This document shows positions 31,364 through 39,424 of a stretch of 41,324 nucleotides of DNA, piece by piece. Both the position numbers and the translations under genes were made by a program. Source of the DNA: Lachnospiraceae bacterium (lineage in GTDB: Bacteria > Bacillota > Clostridia > Lachnospirales > Lachnospiraceae); the NCBI GenBank assembly GCA_910574195.1, contig CAJTBF010000021.1, positions 1 through 41,324 of the forward strand. Reading direction: 5' to 3'. Below the pieces are notes generated by a model that was not told where the DNA came from, searched no databases, and was given only the letters and a program-made list of their open reading frames with translations. Positions within the stretch are counted from its first letter, which is position 1. Each line of letters begins with the position of its first letter.

Positions 31364-32620
31364 TCAGGCAACGTCAACCGTATCGTCAGCTATGGTATAG
31401 CCTCTTAGCCTGAGAAGCTCAAGGGCCTGGGACTTAGTCAATACCTTTTTCTCATTGACAGGCCTGTGCTCTAAAAATCCGCTGGGGTTATAAGGCTCAA
31501 GCTTGCTCAGCATGTTCCAGATAGCGGTCAGGAGCATCTTGCAGACAGCAATGACAGCCTTTTTATGTCCCCGGTTGGACTTGATCCTGTGATACCTCTC
31601 TTTGAATTCAGGATGCTTTTTGGACTTGATGAGGGCATTGGCGACCTGGATCAGAAGGGGTTTCAAATAAGAACCGGCAGTGGAGATGCGCCTGGATTTC
31701 ACCTTACTGTTGCTCTGGTCGTTGCGGGGGCAGCAGCCAGCCCAGGAGACAAGATGCTTCGATGACGGAAACACGGACATGTCCGGGCCAATCTCGGAGA
31801 GGATGGCAATAGCGGTCATCGGGTTCTTGTCCAACCCGGGAAGCGTGCGGAGCAGATCCAATACAGCGGAGAAAGGTTCGGCAATCAGGAATATCTCCTG
31901 CTCGATCTCTTTCCGGTGGGCCTCAAGCTCGTCGATGTGCGCAAGGCATTGGCGCAGCTTGACGGCCTGTTCGGGAGAGACTGCCCCGTCAACGGCAGCC
32001 TGTATCTCCTCCAAAGGGGCCTTGCAGCGCCTGTCCACAAACGGCGCGACATCGAAAGCCTCGCCAGGATGGTCAAGGATGTACTGGGTGATGGACCGGG
32101 CAGACTTTCCAAAGACATCACTGAAGACATCATCAAGCTTCAGGTTGGAGACAGTCAGGCAGTTCTGGGCACGGTTCTTCTCCCCGACGAGCATGTTGGT
32201 GAGCTTGGAGCGGTAACGCACCAGGTCGCGGAGCTGACGGATTTCAGGGGAGGGGATAAAACTTGGTCTTATCATGTCGCACATGAAAAGGTCACAGATC
32301 CATTTGGCATCCTTGCGGTCGGTCTTGTTCCCTTTCTGGGGCTTGGTATACTTGGGATGCGCAAGGGTAACAAAACAGGATTTCTCAAGGATGTTGAAAA
32401 CAGGGATCCAGTACTTGCCGGTGGATTCCATACAGACCTCAAAACAAGAGTATTTGGCAAGCCAGTCAGCCAGCTCCCGCAGACCTTTGGAAAAGGAAGA
32501 GAAGCGGGCCTGCCTATACTCTGTGAGGCCGTTGGTATCGGTGATTCCGATGCATGCATAGATCCAGGTCTTGTGGACGTCAAGCCCACAGCAGTTCTTA
32601 CGAAAGATTTTAAAAGCCAA
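31364..32620 (-). CDS. IS110-family transposase (DEDD plus Transposase_20)
   Basis: A 418-residue recombinase. The N-terminal RuvC-like DEDD domain shows GLDVHK (first Asp), CMESTGKYWIPVF (Glu) and NKTDRKDAKWICDL (two Asp). A coiled linker follows, then the C-terminal Transposase_20 domain with RTLPGLDKNPMTAIAILSEIG and SWAGCCPRND...SRRISTAGSYLKPLLIQVA, which holds the catalytic serine. The start is TTG 32620, with AGGAGGCG eight bases upstream. It appears intact. IS110 enzymes use a bridge RNA made from the non-coding end of the element to choose target and donor DNA. Confidence 0.95.
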   Translation of the reverse strand: MAFKIFRKNCCGLDVHKTWIYACIGITDTNGLTEYRQARFSSFSKGLRELADWLAKYSCFEVCMESTGKYWIPVFNILEKSCFVTLAHPKYTKPQKGNKTDRKDAKWICDLFMCDMIRPSFIPSPEIRQLRDLVRYRSKLTNMLVGEKNRAQNCLTVSNLKLDDVFSDVFGKSARSITQYILDHPGEAFDVAPFVDRRCKAPLEEIQAAVDGAVSPEQAVKLRQCLAHIDELEAHRKEIEQEIFLIAEPFSAVLDLLRTLPGLDKNPMTAIAILSEIGPDMSVFPSSKHLVSWAGCCPRNDQSNSKVKSRRISTAGSYLKPLLIQVANALIKSKKHPEFKERYHRIKSNRGHKKAVIAVCKMLLTAIWNMLSKLEPYNPSGFLEHRPVNEKKVLTKSQALELLRLRGYTIADDTVDVA

Positions 32621-32639
32621 TAAAAACGCCTCCTGTAAG

Positions 32640-32880
32640 GATATTTGCAGGGCAGGCAGGGACTGGCCATCCGGCGAAAAACGAGTGCATTTCGGAAGAG
32701 ATAAGTTTACGGGCTAAAAGAGGTGTGCAGGCACCCTCTTGTTTGCGCCATTCATTGATGCCTTAACAGATGGCCGACACCATATAAAAATGCGGGGTCG
32801 CCGCTATACAGCCCCGCCACTCACCTCCTCGGGTTCTGTAGTATGCCGGCATCCTGCAAGGTGAGTATAACAGATAAAAG
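32640..32880 (-). ncRNA. Candidate IS110 bridge RNA region
   Basis: About 330 non-coding bases lie 5' of the transposase, where IS110-group elements encode their bridge RNA. On the - strand a promoter-like TTTCAC, a 17-base gap and TATACT read into the region at its left edge, followed by several short inverted repeats, for example GCGGGG with CCCCGC at 32792-32818. The exact ends and the two guide loops cannot be assigned by eye. Confidence 0.4.
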
Positions 32881-32888
32881 CGATGAGT

Positions 32889-32932
32889 GAAAGGCACAAT
32901 GGCTGGGTTCCATAACCCCATCGGTGCCTTTC
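32889..32932. repeat. Long hairpin at the IS110/gene boundary
   Basis: GAAAGGCAC (32889-32897) pairs with GTGCCTTTC (32924-32932); inside it, ATGG pairs with CCAT and GGGTT with AACCC. It lies just before the start of the second MNVNGIG gene. Confidence 0.7.
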
Positions 32933-32953
32933 GCAGAAAGGCGGTTTATAAAA

Positions 32954-33520
32954 ATGAATGTAAACGGAATAGGAGCAGCAGGATACCCGGCGGCAGGGTA
33001 TGAGACAAGAAGGGCAAGAAGGAATTACGCTGACCAGATGTGTAATATGGTTCCGGCAACACAGTCGTCCGGCGGCACATTTGAGTTACATATTTCAAAC
33101 GATAAGGACGGAAAGGCAATCGGCTCAATGTGTGGGGCGGATTATTCCCTTACGGTCTATCAGCCGAAGGACTTTGACCCTGCAAACCCGGTATATAAAG
33201 TGAAGGTATGGGATAAAGGCGGAAATGTGACAGAACGCATGGTGGATGTGTCGAAAGTTGACACAGCGGGCAGCGACTATATAGATATGTTTGCATATTC
33301 CAGCCACTTATCGGCAAGCGGGAAATGTCCGGGCGCACAGTCTGCTTTTATCAGGGCAGGGGCAAATCAGCATGGTGCTGGTGATAGGACACATGAAGAC
33401 TTGTTCGGGATGAAAGACTGGATCAGCGTTTTAAAGGATGCCATGCAGACGCAGTATGATGCCGGGAATCTGAAAGGATATCTTGATTATAAGCAGTTCT
33501 GGGATTTTCTGGATAAGTAG
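32954..33520 (+). CDS. MNVNGIG-leader protein 2
   Basis: A 188-residue protein. Residues 1-23 (MNVNGIG, then AAGYPAAGYETR and basic residues) match protein 1. The rest differs: a beta-rich middle (FELHISNDKDGKAIG, YSLTVYQPKDFD, YKVKVWDKGGNVTERMVDVSK) and a helical C-terminus (HEDLFGMKDWISVLKDAMQTQYD ... QFWDFLDK). No signal peptide, membrane helix or recognised catalytic motif. Its original leader RNA and ribosome site lie on the far side of the IS110 element; the present ribosome site is a weak AAAGGCGG at 32937-32944. It may therefore be silenced or expressed from the IS side. Function unknown. Confidence 0.75.
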   Translation: MNVNGIGAAGYPAAGYETRRARRNYADQMCNMVPATQSSGGTFELHISNDKDGKAIGSMCGADYSLTVYQPKDFDPANPVYKVKVWDKGGNVTERMVDVSKVDTAGSDYIDMFAYSSHLSASGKCPGAQSAFIRAGANQHGAGDRTHEDLFGMKDWISVLKDAMQTQYDAGNLKGYLDYKQFWDFLDK

Positions 33521-33629
33521 GATTATCAACAAAGTAAATACGTTAAAGGGAATCAACAGGCATATTGCTAAAAGAAAAGACGAAGGGATTTTGCGGGTAG
33601 AGAATATATAGAGGGTAGTTTAGAAATAA

Positions 33630-33671
33630 AGGCGTCTATTGGAAGATACCAATAGATGCCTTTGCACTTTT
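33630..33671. terminator. Terminator after MNVNGIG protein 2
   Basis: AGGCGTCTATTGG (33630-33642) pairs with CCAATAGATGCCT (33649-33661), with one wobble, then TTTGCACTTTT. It could serve both strands, since the XRE gene at 33734 converges on it. Confidence 0.7.
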
Positions 33672-33733
33672 AAGACGGTGCATAAATGATGATTTTTAGA
33701 TTTGGATGGCTGTTGCGGATGCGGCAGAGAGTG

Positions 33734-34063
33734 TTATTTCCGCAACAGGCCAAGCAGGTAGCGGATCATAGGTATCAGGTCAGCAGCTTCCTGTTCCGTG
33801 CAGTCTTTTTGCAGGACCAGGAGTTTCTGAAGGTTTGGGGTTTCTTCTTTGTATGCCGGATCAAAGATTTTGTCGGCTGGTATTTTCAGGTATGTAACCA
33901 GGGGGTACAGCTTTTCAAATTTGGGGTTTCCCCGTCCGGCTTCGATATTAAGTATGGTGCGTGAGTCAATATTCAGGATTTCGGCAAGTTTTTCATGCGA
34001 GAGTCCGAGTCCAGTCCGGGCATCACGCACTGCGGCAGCAAGATTTTGTTTTGCTTCATTCAT
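33734..34063 (-). CDS. XRE-family transcriptional regulator
   Basis: A 109-residue protein with a Cro/C1 helix-turn-helix in residues about 12-66 (VRDARTGLGLSHEKLAEILNIDSRTILNIEAGRGNP). The C-terminal half is helical (KDCTEQEAADLIPMIRYLLGLL). A GAGGTGA ribosome site lies about eight bases before the start on the - strand. It is downstream of the relaxase gene in the same orientation, about 220 bases away, and probably regulates the mobilisation module or itself. Confidence 0.9.
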   Translation of the reverse strand: MNEAKQNLAAAVRDARTGLGLSHEKLAEILNIDSRTILNIEAGRGNPKFEKLYPLVTYLKIPADKIFDPAYKEETPNLQKLLVLQKDCTEQEAADLIPMIRYLLGLLRK

Positions 34064-34222
34064 TGTGATTCACCTCGATAGTAGTTTACAATACACTTCG
34101 GCGGGCGTGAATTACAGCAGAATACAGTTGGAAAGTGAATCAGAGTACATGAAAGAGCGATATAAGAAAATACATAACATTAAATATGAAGAAGGTCTAA
34201 AAACAGGGACTGCCACACACAT

Positions 34223-34273
34223 AAGGGTGTATCGCAATGGAGGACAAAACCTCGTTGGGATACACCCTTTTTT
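34223..34273 (+). terminator. Long hairpin with T run between relaxase and XRE gene
   Basis: Perfect 11-bp outer arms AAGGGTGTATC (34223-34233) and GATACACCCTT (34259-34269), inner pairing GGAGG/CCTC, and a T run only on the + strand. It would stop + strand transcription entering the relaxase gene from its 3' side. Confidence 0.6.
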
Positions 34274-34283
34274 GATGTCGAAT

Positions 34284-35684
34284 TTAGAGGGTATTTTGGT
34301 TTTTTTCCACTTTTTTGTCAACAGCCGCCTGCTCCGGGGTACGGTCAAGATATTGGTTGAGGTTATCCAGTTTCCGGTTAAGGTCAGCGCTTTCCTTTTC
34401 GGCAGTTTTATAAGTTTTCTGTAAAGCCTGCTTTTTGGAATAGAGCGCATTGTAGTCGCTGCGGAGCTTTTCGACATCAAGGTTTTTTGTGTTAATGCCA
34501 AAGCGTTTCAGCATATTTTTAGCGCCGTCATGGAGCAGAAGCTCCGTTTCGTGCTGGCGCAGGTATCTGTCCTTATCCTTTGACTTCTGGTAGCGGATAT
34601 GGTAGATGCGGTTGGCTTTGTACTGCTCGGCATATTTCAAAACCTGCCCTAAATCCTTTAGCTGATGCTCGGTTTCCACAAGGCTCTCACGGGCTGTTTT
34701 TGCCAGTGTGGACTTGGCGGCGATCTGCTTTTCAAGCTCGGAAATAGAGCCTGCCTGACTGTAACTTGCGGCGGCAATTTTAAGGTTTTGAATGTCAGCC
34801 CAATGTTTCAGGCCAGGGCTTTCAGCAAACTTATCCTCGGTGGTGTCAATAAGATTTTTCCTTGAATAATCTTTGACAACGGGCTTCTTCCGGGCAGGGA
34901 ACGGAATACGCTTTTTTTCCTTAGCAAGCGCCTTTTCCTCAATGCGCTCCCTGATGCGTTCTTTGGTGTACTCCGTTCCTAAAGACTTTGCGCTCCCACG
35001 GACAAAACGCTCCCTGTCCAGAGGACGGAATGAGATAAATTTATGTGCTTTCTCCCCAAAGTCCGCACCTTTGATTTCATAACCTTTTGCCCGGATCAGC
35101 TCAATGCAGTCATCGTAGGTGGCGGCGTTTTTAATGGCTTCGTCAATGTCGGACTTTAACTGTTCTTTCCATGCGGAACCGTTTTTTCCGGCCTGCCATT
35201 CCCTGTAAGTTTTCCCCCGTTTTTCACCCGGAGTAATGATGGAAAGTTTATGCTCCCGGCAGAGGTCATCGCTCAGGCTGCGGATGTTGTAATAGCTCTT
35301 TTTGCAGTCATGGTATTTCGCATGATTGATGTTATCGGCGGCGCAGAAAATGATGTGGTTGTGGACATGCCCTTTATCAATGTGGGTGGTGACAACATAA
35401 GAGTATTTCCCCTCCAAAAGTTTGTCGGCAAGCTCCACGCCTATCTGGTGGGCTTCCTTATAAGAAACCTCACCGGGAAGAAAAGACTGTATCAGGTGAT
35501 AGGCTTTATTTGGATCGGACTGCCTGGTCTTTGACAGCGCAAATTTGAAATCGTAGGCTGCAGTTTCAGGGCTGCACCCATAAGAGGAAATCAGTATGCC
35601 CTCATCAGTTTTGCTTGGATTACAAATGTAGTCTACTGCTTTATTGACGGTTGCCGTGACAGCATGGATTTTTGTGTATGCCAT
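34284..35684 (-). CDS. MOBP-type relaxase/mobilisation nuclease
   Basis: A 466-residue relaxase that would nick oriT and lead the transferred strand. The N-terminal domain has the putative catalytic tyrosine in AVDYICNPSKT (Tyr19) and the metal-binding His cluster HIDKGHVHNHIIF (His101, 106, 108, 110). Residues 190-290 are linker-like, and about 310-460 form a long coiled-coil (ISELEKQIAAKSTLAKTARESL..., ALYSKKQALQKTYKTAEKESADL). The start overlaps mobC by about 50 bases, so the two are translationally coupled. The set MobC-relaxase with inverted repeats upstream is the arrangement of Tn1549-like elements. Confidence 0.93.
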   Translation of the reverse strand: MAYTKIHAVTATVNKAVDYICNPSKTDEGILISSYGCSPETAAYDFKFALSKTRQSDPNKAYHLIQSFLPGEVSYKEAHQIGVELADKLLEGKYSYVVTTHIDKGHVHNHIIFCAADNINHAKYHDCKKSYYNIRSLSDDLCREHKLSIITPGEKRGKTYREWQAGKNGSAWKEQLKSDIDEAIKNAATYDDCIELIRAKGYEIKGADFGEKAHKFISFRPLDRERFVRGSAKSLGTEYTKERIRERIEEKALAKEKKRIPFPARKKPVVKDYSRKNLIDTTEDKFAESPGLKHWADIQNLKIAAASYSQAGSISELEKQIAAKSTLAKTARESLVETEHQLKDLGQVLKYAEQYKANRIYHIRYQKSKDKDRYLRQHETELLLHDGAKNMLKRFGINTKNLDVEKLRSDYNALYSKKQALQKTYKTAEKESADLNRKLDNLNQYLDRTPEQAAVDKKVEKNQNTL

Positions 35685-35974
35685 ACCTTTTGCATCAGCT
35701 CCTTTACTTCTTTTACATCGGCTTTGTATACGTTGCCTGTGGCATTCATGCGCTTTGCGATCTGGTTTAAGTTGTTCCCGATTTTTGCAAGCGCAGCATT
35801 GTATTCCCGAAGCTCTGAGTAGTCAATGTCATAGACATAACCGTACAAAATCAGATGCCGCAGGAAAGAGGACTTGTCTTTCATATGGGAGGCTTTACAT
35901 TTCTGCTCCAGTATGTAAAGTTCATCATCGCTCAGACGCAGGGTTAGGCGGTTTTGGCGTTCTCGGTTCTCCAT
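35633..35974 (-). CDS. mobC: MobC-like relaxosome accessory protein
   Basis: A 113-residue protein with an N-terminal ribbon-helix-helix (NRLTLRLSDDELYILEQKCKASHMKDKSSFLRHLIL) and the MobC motif EYNAALAKIGNNLNQIAKRMNATGNVY. Such proteins bind oriT and help the relaxase open the nick region. The ATG at 35974 is preferred because AAAGGAG lies about ten bases upstream on the - strand; ATG 35995 is possible. The first gene of the mobilisation operon, reading away from the oriT candidate. Confidence 0.9.
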   Translation of the reverse strand: MENRERQNRLTLRLSDDELYILEQKCKASHMKDKSSFLRHLILYGYVYDIDYSELREYNAALAKIGNNLNQIAKRMNATGNVYKADVKEVKELMQKVWHTQKSMLSRQPSIKQ

Positions 35975-36049
35975 TGTTTGGGAAGCTCCTTTCATAAAAA
36001 ATGTTCTGTTTTTGTAATATGCCGTATCCGGCGGGAGGGTTTTTCAAGC

Positions 36050-36275
36050 GTAAAAATTCAGAAATTCCGCAGAGGTAATTTCTGAATTTTGGAGCGCAAA
36101 GGGGGTCAGGGGGATATGCCCTCTGCAAGCCAATTTTCTCAAGTTTCCGCTTGAAGGAAACTTGGGGAAATTGAAGCCTACGGACGTCCGTAGGCAGTGC
36201 TTGCTATTCTTGGCAAATTACCCGTAGGGAATTTGCGTGTTGTGCGAGCTTAGGCGAGCGTCTTACAACACATAT
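36050..36275. other. Candidate origin of transfer (oriT)
   Basis: A non-coding stretch just upstream of mobC with a series of inverted repeats: 14-bp perfect arms AAAATTCAGAAATT / AATTTCTGAATTTT (36053-36066, 36077-36090); CAAGTTTCC / GGAAACTTG (36140-36148, 36156-36164); a perfect 20-bp palindrome with half GCCTACGGAC (36176-36195); an imperfect GCAAATTACCC / GGGAATTTGC; and GTGTTGT / ACAACAC near 36236-36275. Position next to mobC-relaxase and this architecture are typical of oriT. The nick site is not assigned. The remaining 36276-36634 holds one more hairpin (CAGGGCA/TGCCCTG, 36364-36381) and no gene that I can support. Confidence 0.65.
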
Positions 36276-36634
36276 GGGCGTTTCCGCCCCTGCTTTTGAA
36301 AGGCCCTGCGGATATTTGGCTTTTGGGATTGTCCTGGCAAATAAAAAACTGCCACAACCAAAACAGGGCAGAGTTGCCCTGATCCGGCTCATAGCAGTTT
36401 GAGTGTCCGTTGATGAAGTTGTGATTTTATCCACTAAAGATTTTAACAAGCGGCAGGAGGAAAGTCAACAAAAGATAGCAGGAGAAAAACAAAAGACGGA
36501 GGTATAAAGGCTGTCAAAAGAGTGGGGCAGGAGAGAACCGGAAAACTTTTTAAATTATTTTTTTGAATAGGAACGGATTGTTCGGGTTCGTTTTTTACAA
36601 TGTGATTGGAGAATTAGCAGAAGGGAGGTGAAGC

Positions 36635-36964
36635 ATGAATACAGCAGACCGCAGGACGGAAATCATTAACATTCTGATTATCCGGCGGCGTACAACGGCA
36701 AGGGAACTGGCGGACGAATTTGGCGTCACTACCCGCACGATACAAAAAGATATTCAGGCTTTATCTCCCGGATACCCGATTTATACAAAGCAGGGAGGGG
36801 ATGGTGGGATTTTTATAGGGGATGATTACAAGCCATATGTGAATACCCTTTCTGCTGACGAGCTAAAAACTCTGCGTGAAATATATGGACAGGCAGAGGG
36901 AGCGCAAAAGAAAATCCTGTTGCAGATCATACATAAATACGGCCCCGATAAACTGGAATTATAA
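36635..36964 (+). CDS. HTH_11/DeoR-type DNA-binding protein
   Basis: A 109-residue protein; ATG 36635 follows AAGGGAGGTGA. The N-terminal winged helix-turn-helix (RRTEIINILIIRRRTTARELADEFGVTTRTIQKDIQAL) is that of HTH_11/DeoR-like regulators. The usual C-terminal sensor (WYL or sugar-binding) domain is missing; instead there is a short beta turn and one helix (LSADELKTLREIYGQ). A stand-alone HTH of this kind is frequent near the recombination module of ICEs. It may regulate excision genes; its target is not visible. Confidence 0.85.
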   Translation: MNTADRRTEIINILIIRRRTTARELADEFGVTTRTIQKDIQALSPGYPIYTKQGGDGGIFIGDDYKPYVNTLSADELKTLREIYGQAEGAQKKILLQIIHKYGPDKLEL

Positions 36965-37074
36965 ACTTGCCATTCCGCTAAAGCACATAATCTTTACAGA
37001 ACTGTTCATAGCAGACAGAGAGTGCTTATGTGCTTTTTGGGCTGGCAAGTCCAGAAGAGATTTTATCCAAAACA

Positions 37075-37217
37075 GGCAGAGGGTTTTCTGCCCGCCAACG
37101 CAGGTTGGCATGTGTACCTTGATAATTGAATATGTAAATACATACGGGACGTGTGGGATGTGCGGAGCCGCTATGCGGACACGCCAAGAACTGCCTGCTT
37201 CCATTTTTGTGTGGAAG
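37075..37217. other. Hairpin-dense non-coding stretch
   Basis: Between the HTH gene and the small gene at 37522 are about 550 bases with no convincing gene. Within them are consecutive inverted repeats: GGCAGA/TCTGCC (37075-37092), GCCAAC/GTTGGC (37094-37109), TATGTA/TACATA (37131-37144), CCGC/GCGG within CGTGT/ACACG (37150-37183) and CTTCCA/TGGAAG (37198-37217). It could be a structured RNA, a second origin or a recombination-linked site. Confidence 0.4.
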
Positions 37218-37521
37218 TGCATACGAGGGAATACTGAAATCTGGTATTGAAGTTAAGGCAGTGAGCGATGAATGTCTGGCGAAAAGTGCAGCAGTTGCAT
37301 GAGGCAATGAGGCATATCTTTGATAATGATACTTCCGGGTTTTCCGGTCAGTTTGGAATGACGGTGCGATACCGATGTGGGCAGTGTAATGAGCTGTCAC
37401 TCGTATGTGTTTTTTTGAAAAGGATTGGAGAAAAGTTTTGTCTGCTGATGAGAGCCGGGAAAACGGTTCGTGGTTGTCATGGGCAGATAAAGTCTTGTTG
37501 TAATGTTTGGAGGTGATTTTT

Positions 37522-37698
37522 TTGGGAAAAAGAGAGGATATGAATCTTATCATGGGGCATGATGAAGAAATTATAATGGCTCTTGCAATGATACGGCATA
37601 TGTATCATAAAGGAGAAATTTCCGAGATTGTGTATAAGAATATTCGAAAAGATTATTTGCCAAAGATAAAAAGTGTTGCGCTCAGAGAGAAATTGTGA
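37522..37698 (+). CDS. Small SHOCT-like protein before the recombinase
   Basis: A 58-residue protein. TTG 37522 is chosen because GGAGGTGA (37509-37516) is well spaced. The second half, ALAMIRHMYHKGEISEIVYKNIRKDYL, resembles the SHOCT short helical pattern (a helix, a Gly turn, I-x-x-x-x-Y/F, a second helix). It lies 50 bases before the serine recombinase and may act as a small accessory or recombination directionality factor; that is inference from position alone. Confidence 0.6.
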   Translation: MGKREDMNLIMGHDEEIIMALAMIRHMYHKGEISEIVYKNIRKDYLPKIKSVALREKL

Positions 37699-37748
37699 TA
37701 TTATGAATGCGTGGTAACAAAGTAGGAAGTTTAAGAGGGTAGAAATAT

Positions 37749-39413
37749 ATGGAAAGAACTGTGGCGATTTATGCAAGAGTTTCAACAGAACATGAAGCAC
37801 AGCTCTCAGCCTTAGAAAATCAAGTCCAGTATTATGACGATCTTCTTGCAAAGCACCCGGACTGGACACTATATGAAAGATATATAGATGAGGGAATAAC
37901 GGGTACTTCTGTAAAAAAGCGACAGAGTTTTTTGCGAATGATGGAAGATGCGGAAGATAGGAAATTTGACCTGATTATCACAAGAGAGGTTTCGAGGTTT
38001 GCGAGGAATACAGTTGATACTTTGCAGCAAACAAGAATATTAAAAAAATATGGTGTGGAGGTGTATTTTACAGAGGATAATATCTGGACAATGAATGACG
38101 AGGACGGAGAGCTGCGTTTGACGATCATGGCAACTCTGGCACAGAATGAAAGCAAAAAGACTTCAATCAGGGTAAAGGCCGGACAGAAAGTTTCTTTTCA
38201 AAATGCTGTGCCATACGGAACCGGAAACATACTCGGCTATGACAGGGTTGGAAAAGAATTTGTCATCAATGAGGAACAGGCAAAAACGGTACGCATGATT
38301 TTTGATATGTATCTTGACGGAATGGGATTAAGGCAGATACAATTTGCTTTGGAAGGTGCAGGGAGGCTAACCGCTACCGGATTGAAAAATTGGAGTTGTT
38401 CTACTATCAGCAGGGTACTTAACAATGCTTTCTATTGTGGAACGATTGTATATAGGAAAGAATATGTACCTGATTATCTGGAACAAAAGAAAATCAAAAA
38501 TCACGGAGAGATAGAAAATATAGTGGCAGAAGGTACGCACATTCCCATTGTTACTAAGGAAGAATATGCCAGAGTGAAAAAGAAGATGGATGCGAAAACA
38601 CAATCTGTCGATAATCGTGGCAAGAGGGGGAAACACGCATCAGGAGATGTGTGGACAAAAAAATTGAAGTGTAGCTGTTCGGGTGGCAGCTTTAACCGGA
38701 GAGTGTGGCATAGGGTAGCGTCAGGGGAACCACAATACGCATATCAGTGTTACAAGCAGATTACCACAGGTACTATTGCTACAAGAACAAAGAAAGGTCT
38801 TAGCCTGGAGGGGATTTGTGAGGCTCCAATGGTTCCAAGATGGAAATTAGAGGTTATGGCAAAAGTGGTTTTTCAAAATTTCTGGAAAGACCGGACAGCG
38901 GTAAGGCTGATTGCCGAGGAAATGCTTGAAAGACATATCCAAGATGACCGATACATAAATTTTGAAAAAGAAATCAAAGAGTTGAAAACCAAGATTGCCA
39001 AAACTGATAAAAAGTACGAAAATCTTGTTGATCTCCGGGTAAATGGCGAGATTGACAAAGCCATGTTTGACCTAAAGAAAAAGGAATTGTTGGAAGAAAA
39101 GGAAAGACTTGAAAGGCAGTTAGAAGGTTATCAAGTAGACGAGGATATGTCGGATGAGGACTATAATCGCAGACTGGAGGTATTAAAATGCGGGCTGGAA
39201 AATAATTTTGATTTTTCGGTGTATGACATTCCAGAGGAAATAATAGATGATTTTGTAGATGAGATAATTGTTTACAAAGACTGCTTCTTATGGAAATTGA
39301 GTATGTTTGGCGATGAAACACGGATGAAACTTTGTGTAAACAAGGACAAGTCCGTAGAAATTGAAAAAACCCCTAACGTTGATACACGCGGCACAGGCGG
39401 CTATATGCAGTAG
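37749..39413 (+). CDS. Large serine recombinase (integrase of the ICE)
   Basis: A 554-residue recombinase that catalyses integration and excision. The N-terminal resolvase domain has the nucleophile Ser12 in IYARVSTEHE, then REVSRFARNTVDTL and the E-helix region. A Recombinase domain follows (about 165-270, PYGTGNILGYDRVGKEFVINEEQAKTVRMIFDMYLDGMGLRQI), then a zinc-ribbon-like segment (CSCSGGSF, YQCYK and EGICEAP) and a long coiled-coil (about 395-470). The C-terminus ends in a DUF4368-like short segment. It is the last gene on the element side; the attachment site should lie near its 3' end or upstream of it. Start ATG 37749; the ribosome site GAGGGTAG is weak. Confidence 0.93.
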   Translation: MERTVAIYARVSTEHEAQLSALENQVQYYDDLLAKHPDWTLYERYIDEGITGTSVKKRQSFLRMMEDAEDRKFDLIITREVSRFARNTVDTLQQTRILKKYGVEVYFTEDNIWTMNDEDGELRLTIMATLAQNESKKTSIRVKAGQKVSFQNAVPYGTGNILGYDRVGKEFVINEEQAKTVRMIFDMYLDGMGLRQIQFALEGAGRLTATGLKNWSCSTISRVLNNAFYCGTIVYRKEYVPDYLEQKKIKNHGEIENIVAEGTHIPIVTKEEYARVKKKMDAKTQSVDNRGKRGKHASGDVWTKKLKCSCSGGSFNRRVWHRVASGEPQYAYQCYKQITTGTIATRTKKGLSLEGICEAPMVPRWKLEVMAKVVFQNFWKDRTAVRLIAEEMLERHIQDDRYINFEKEIKELKTKIAKTDKKYENLVDLRVNGEIDKAMFDLKKKELLEEKERLERQLEGYQVDEDMSDEDYNRRLEVLKCGLENNFDFSVYDIPEEIIDDFVDEIIVYKDCFLWKLSMFGDETRMKLCVNKDKSVEIEKTPNVDTRGTGGYMQ

Positions 39414-39424
39414 GGAGGGGAAGT

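Larger units (their letters stand above)
31221..32950 (-). mobile_element. IS110-family insertion sequence
   Basis: The insertion is bounded by comparison with the neighbouring paralogue: the ribosome site GGAGGATTAAGA (31209-31220) and the start AAAATGAATGTAAACGG (from 32951) would be adjacent without it. It holds one transposase gene on the - strand, about 45-140 bases after its stop and about 330 bases before its start. No terminal inverted repeats or target duplication are apparent, as usual for IS110. The exact right end is uncertain by a few bases, and the left edge near 32890-32950 is less sure because a long hairpin (32889-32932) may belong to either side. Confidence 0.8.

Noticed and set aside
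31916-32623. Long + strand frame opposite the IS110 transposase
   Set aside because: It is the antisense shadow of a clearly recognised DEDD/Transposase_20 protein and resembles no known family.
36204-36449. 81-codon - strand frame in the oriT region
   Set aside because: It lies across inverted repeats of the oriT candidate, lacks a ribosome site and has no recognisable domain.
36876-37250. 124-codon + frame overlapping the end of the HTH gene
   Set aside because: Overlaps a well-supported gene in another frame and crosses several hairpins; no domain is seen.
37268-37516. 82-codon Cys-rich + frame before the SHOCT-like gene
   Set aside because: No convincing ribosome site and no family resemblance; it could be a decayed gene, but I cannot support it.
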